DNA from: an uncultured Eubacteriales bacterium
GTDB lineage: Bacteria > Bacillota > Clostridia > Oscillospirales > Acutalibacteraceae
Direction of reading: 5' to 3'
Length of the DNA stretch: 8,705 bases
Assembly: GCA_900320235.1 (NCBI GenBank)
Contig: ONRO01000077.1
Coordinates: forward strand, 1-8,705
The notes below the pieces were generated by a model. That model was not told the DNA's origin. It saw only the letters and a program-made list of their open reading frames with translations, and made no database searches. Below, one piece after another: positions 6,087 through 8,705 of this stretch. Position 1 is the first letter of the stretch; each line of letters opens with the position of its first letter. The position numbers and the translations under genes were made by a program.

Positions 6087-8705
6087 TCAAGATACTCTTC
6101 TGGCAGCGATTGAAACTATTATCAGTGCTGCGCACCAGAATCCGGTATAAATCAGCAACTCAAAGCTGCCGAGCTTTGCAAAGCCGGATATAAACGAGAT
6201 CACCGTTACAAGGATAAAACCTATAATAATCGCAAGATATTGAACAATCTTTGCGATCGTAACTGTTGATCTTATTTTTATACAACCGGAAACAGCATTT
6301 GCAAATGAGGAAAGCTTTCCGTTTGTAACAAGGTATGCTCTTGAGCTTTTTTCCTTTGCTGAAAGCTCATCATGGCAAAGCATTCCGAGACCTGTCGGAA
6401 GAATCTTTATGCATCTTGGATAAAGACTGAATTTATCCGCAATATGCTGCTGAGTAATATTTGGGTCAATAGTCCTGACAACAAAGTTTACTCCGTTGTC
6501 CTCAAGACTTCTGAGAGACTGAGCTATTGCTCTGTCGGCCTTATATGTAAGTATGAACATCACGGCAAGTTCTCCGCCGACAGATATATAGGCGATTTCA
6601 TTGCCTCTTTTGCGATATTTCTTTTCGATCGATTCATCAGGAAGTCTGATATTATGCTTTTCAAAGAATTCACGGCGTCCGATAAGAATTCTATTTCCGT
6701 TTGACCATCCTGAAAGACCCATTTCATCGTCATATGATACACTGTCAAAATCCGGCAGTTTATATTTCGACTGTCTTACAATAGTCTCGAAAACATGAGT
6801 CAAGGGTCCGTTTACTGCAAAAGTCATCGCTGCTCCTGCAGATATTGCTTCCTGAAGCTTGCTTTCATTTATTGTTTTCATTCCGCTGAGTATTATGCTA
6901 CCCTTCGGGTACAGATCAGAGGAATCAATCATAATTGTATTTGTATCGCAGAATTGTTTTACCGCTTCATATCCTACGACCATTGCTCCGTTTTTATTTG
7001 CAGTCGAGCAGAGATTAAGCATCGGTATATTTATTGCAAGCAGGCTGCACATCGGGATCGTGATACATGCAGAAAGGGCGAATGATGTAACTCCTCCTGC
7101 AAAATCTTTTGTAAGGATTCCATAGACTACTGCACAGACAACAGAAACTGCTGCCGCAATCGGTGCAAAATATGCAGACAATTCCTCGACCGGATCTGCT
7201 GCATACGAAAGCTGAAGAAAATTACTCATGAATTTTGATCTTTTACTGTATGCAATGATTGGCTTTCTTGACGGAAAACCGCTTACAAAACGATCCGCAT
7301 TTTCAGTTTTTGTATATATCTTTCCCGCATATCTTGCTTCTTTGCTGCAAAGAAAACGGAAATTATCCGCTGTTCTTCTGATTATCAGAAGCTTGCCCAT
7401 ACTGTTCAGAAGGAGTGAAAGTATCAGGAGCGGAACATAGATATGATATGTTTCGTTCAGAAAAACATTGGGCATAAACAGCGCGATTATTGACTGTACA
7501 CCTACTGCAAGAGATGCAACTGAAACGGGGGTGTCACTGTTTCCCCTGAGCTTTCGCAGCGGCATAAAACCGTTTGCTATCGGGTATCTTGATACAAAGA
7601 TCGATACAACAAAAAGCACAAACATCAGTGCTGAATAAATCAGCCATCCGTTTTTCAGCAGATTGAGAAAAACCCAGGGCATCCATTTTGCAATTATCGC
7701 TGCAGTTACAGATGCAACACAGGTACAGGTAAGTACTATCGTCCTTACAAAAACCTTACGGAAGTTTTCATTGATATCTCCCTTTATCTCATCAGCATCT
7801 TCTTTTCTGCTGTAATCTGAAAGCTCAGGCTTTTCGTTTTCTTCCTCTTCCTCTTCCTCAAAGCTGTCGCCCTCATATGTGAATATATCAGAAAACCTGA
7901 ATTTTTTCTTTTTTTCCCTTTCCTTTTCTCTAAGCTCCTTTACCGATACTGTTTTTGATTTTTCATTTTCAGTCTTCTCGTCTGGAACTTCTTCATTCTT
8001 TACGGGTCTGGACTTTTTTCTTATCCTTTTTGGTTCAGCATGATCAGAAGTATTCTTTTCAGCCTTTGGTTTTACCGGCTCATCCTGTACAGGAGCAGAC
8101 GGAGGCGAAGACGGAGGAAGATTACTGCCTCTGAGCCTTCTTGTATTATCATATTCGCTCTTGAGCGTTCTTGTAAACTTTCCTGCCATTACGATGAACG
8201 GATCTTTTTCAGTACTTCTGTATACTATCTGATCTGATCTGCCTTCGCTAAAATTCTTATTGTCATTAATTCCTGTTTTCTTTGGTGTCCATGGTTCTAT
8301 CCTGACACCCTGACCGCCAGGAAGCGAATCTGCTGTTTCAGTATTTTTATCAGTATTTTTTCCTTCATCAGAAACTGACTCTGTTTTTTTCAGTACTGTC
8401 GGTGGTCTTATCAAAGACTCACGGGAAAGCTCATTTTTCTGTTCTGATCTTATAGGCTTTTCAGGCTTGACAGGCAGATCATGAGAAAGCTCATTTTTCT
8501 TTTCCGTCTTTACAGGCTCTGCAGGCTTTTCTGCTGCGTCATGCGACAGCTCGTTTTTCTTTTCCGCCTTTGCGGGCTCTGCAGGCTTTTCTGCTGCGTC
8601 ATGCGACAGCTCGTTTTTCTTTTCCGCCTTTGCAGGCTCTGCAGGCTTTTCTGCTGCATCATGCGACAGCTCGTTTTTCTTTTCCGCCTTTACAGGCTCT
8701 GCAGG
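6087..8705 (-). CDS. P-type ATPase-like membrane protein without catalytic motifs, long repeat-bearing cytoplasmic N-terminus (N-terminally truncated by window edge)
   Basis: The frame is open from the TGA at 6087-6089 to the right edge; 872 residues are visible and the real start lies outside. Numbering is from the edge. Residues 1-317 are hydrophilic, rich in K, E and P, probably disordered, with 20-residue repeats at 1-100 and a run of seven or more Glu (about 282-289). Eight membrane segments follow at about 318-340, 354-372, 395-415, 422-443, 512-530, 541-562, 816-840 and 846-867, the P1B-type ATPase arrangement. A cytoplasmic part at about 570-810 follows the order of P and N domains. 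However, DKTGTLTEG is replaced by DSSDLYPKG (594-602; the aspartate is kept), the CPC region by IPMCS (550-554), the HP motif by GP (633-634) and TGDN by TIDPN (745-749). No TGE loop exists in the short segment between helices 4 and 5, and no GDGxND is found. Ion pumping by the usual cycle is therefore not expected. A TTG at 8414 is in frame but has no start context, and repeats continue upstream of it. Confidence 0.85.
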   Translation of the reverse strand, partial: PAEPVKAEKKNELSHDAAEKPAEPAKAEKKNELSHDAAEKPAEPAKAEKKNELSHDAAEKPAEPVKTEKKNELSHDLPVKPEKPIRSEQKNELSRESLIRPPTVLKKTESVSDEGKNTDKNTETADSLPGGQGVRIEPWTPKKTGINDNKNFSEGRSDQIVYRSTEKDPFIVMAGKFTRTLKSEYDNTRRLRGSNLPPSSPPSAPVQDEPVKPKAEKNTSDHAEPKRIRKKSRPVKNEEVPDEKTENEKSKTVSVKELREKEREKKKKFRFSDIFTYEGDSFEEEEEEENEKPELSDYSRKEDADEIKGDINENFRKVFVRTIVLTCTCVASVTAAIIAKWMPWVFLNLLKNGWLIYSALMFVLFVVSIFVSRYPIANGFMPLRKLRGNSDTPVSVASLAVGVQSIIALFMPNVFLNETYHIYVPLLILSLLLNSMGKLLIIRRTADNFRFLCSKEARYAGKIYTKTENADRFVSGFPSRKPIIAYSKRSKFMSNFLQLSYAADPVEELSAYFAPIAAAVSVVCAVVYGILTKDFAGGVTSFALSACITIPMCSLLAINIPMLNLCSTANKNGAMVVGYEAVKQFCDTNTIMIDSSDLYPKGSIILSGMKTINESKLQEAISAGAAMTFAVNGPLTHVFETIVRQSKYKLPDFDSVSYDDEMGLSGWSNGNRILIGRREFFEKHNIRLPDESIEKKYRKRGNEIAYISVGGELAVMFILTYKADRAIAQSLRSLEDNGVNFVVRTIDPNITQQHIADKFSLYPRCIKILPTGLGMLCHDELSAKEKSSRAYLVTNGKLSSFANAVSGCIKIRSTVTIAKIVQYLAIIIGFILVTVISFISGFAKLGSFELLIYTGFWCAALIIVSIAARRVS
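8401..8705 (-). repeat. Tandem 60-bp repeats, in frame inside the pseudo-ATPase gene
   Basis: Three full 60-bp units (8521-8580, 8581-8640, 8641-8700) are nearly identical, differing at only three positions in the unit. A fourth begins at 8701 and runs off the window. On the other side are a diverged unit (8461-8520) and a more decayed one (8401-8460). Because 60 is a multiple of three, each unit adds 20 residues: NELSHDAAEKPAEPAKAEKK. The older units keep NELSHD and NELSRE while the rest changes. The fresh copies lie toward the protein's N-terminus and the worn copies toward the membrane domain. Confidence 0.95.

Noticed and set aside
6087..8414. Protein beginning at the TTG at 8414
   Set aside because: The frame remains open and carries clear repeat units upstream to the window edge, and no ribosome binding site is seen before 8414, so the gene is extended and marked truncated.
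8401..8705. CRISPR-like array of regularly spaced repeats
   Set aside because: The whole 60-bp unit repeats with no unique spacers, it is open in one frame, and diverged units preserve protein sequence. It is a coding tandem repeat.
6087..8705. Functional copper or heavy-metal exporting ATPase (CopA/ZntA type)
   Set aside because: DKTGT, CPC, TGE, HP and GDGxND are all missing, so a transport annotation would be misleading.

Overview
The window looks like chromosomal DNA from a low-GC, Gram-positive gut-type clostridium, most like Ruminococcus or another Oscillospiraceae. This rests on the AT-rich sequence, strong AGGAGG-type ribosome binding sites, TTG start use, a MecA-type Clp adaptor (a Firmicutes family) and large signalling proteins with many domains. 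The genus is an inference.

Layout, left to right. The last 18 codons of an unidentified + strand gene (1-54) are followed by an intrinsic terminator. A second terminator, facing the other way, closes a very large - strand gene (246-4133). That gene encodes a 1295-residue cyclic-di-GMP protein with a pseudo-receiver, HD-GYP, PAS, GGDEF, EAL-like, PAS and GGDEF regions. Only the HD-GYP phosphodiesterase has its catalytic residues. Both GGDEF domains and the EAL-like domain are degenerate, but the last GGDEF keeps an RxxD I-site. A gene-free stretch of about 535 bases separates it from a divergent MecA-like gene (4669-5241). This stretch holds a promoter for the MecA-like gene and an 18-bp operator-like palindrome. 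The MecA-like gene and the next - strand gene converge on a shared bidirectional terminator.

The right half is a - strand pair. The upstream member (6087 to beyond 8705) is a large membrane protein, and the downstream member is ribulose-phosphate 3-epimerase (rpe, 5305-5949). The membrane protein has the eight-helix layout and the phosphorylation/nucleotide-domain fold pattern of a P1B-type metal ATPase. The DKTGT, TGE, CPC, HP and GDGxND signatures are all lost, so it looks like a pseudo-ATPase. Its long cytoplasmic N-terminal region is charged and probably disordered. At the window edge this region contains 60-bp (20-residue) in-frame tandem repeats that share a NELS core. The gene is cut by the window edge, so its true start is not visible.

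How they work together: rpe is central pentose-phosphate metabolism. The two big proteins are the unusual content, and both are families whose catalytic motifs have largely decayed while the fold is kept, suggesting sensing or scaffolding roles. No mobile elements, CRISPR arrays, tRNA or rRNA genes were seen.
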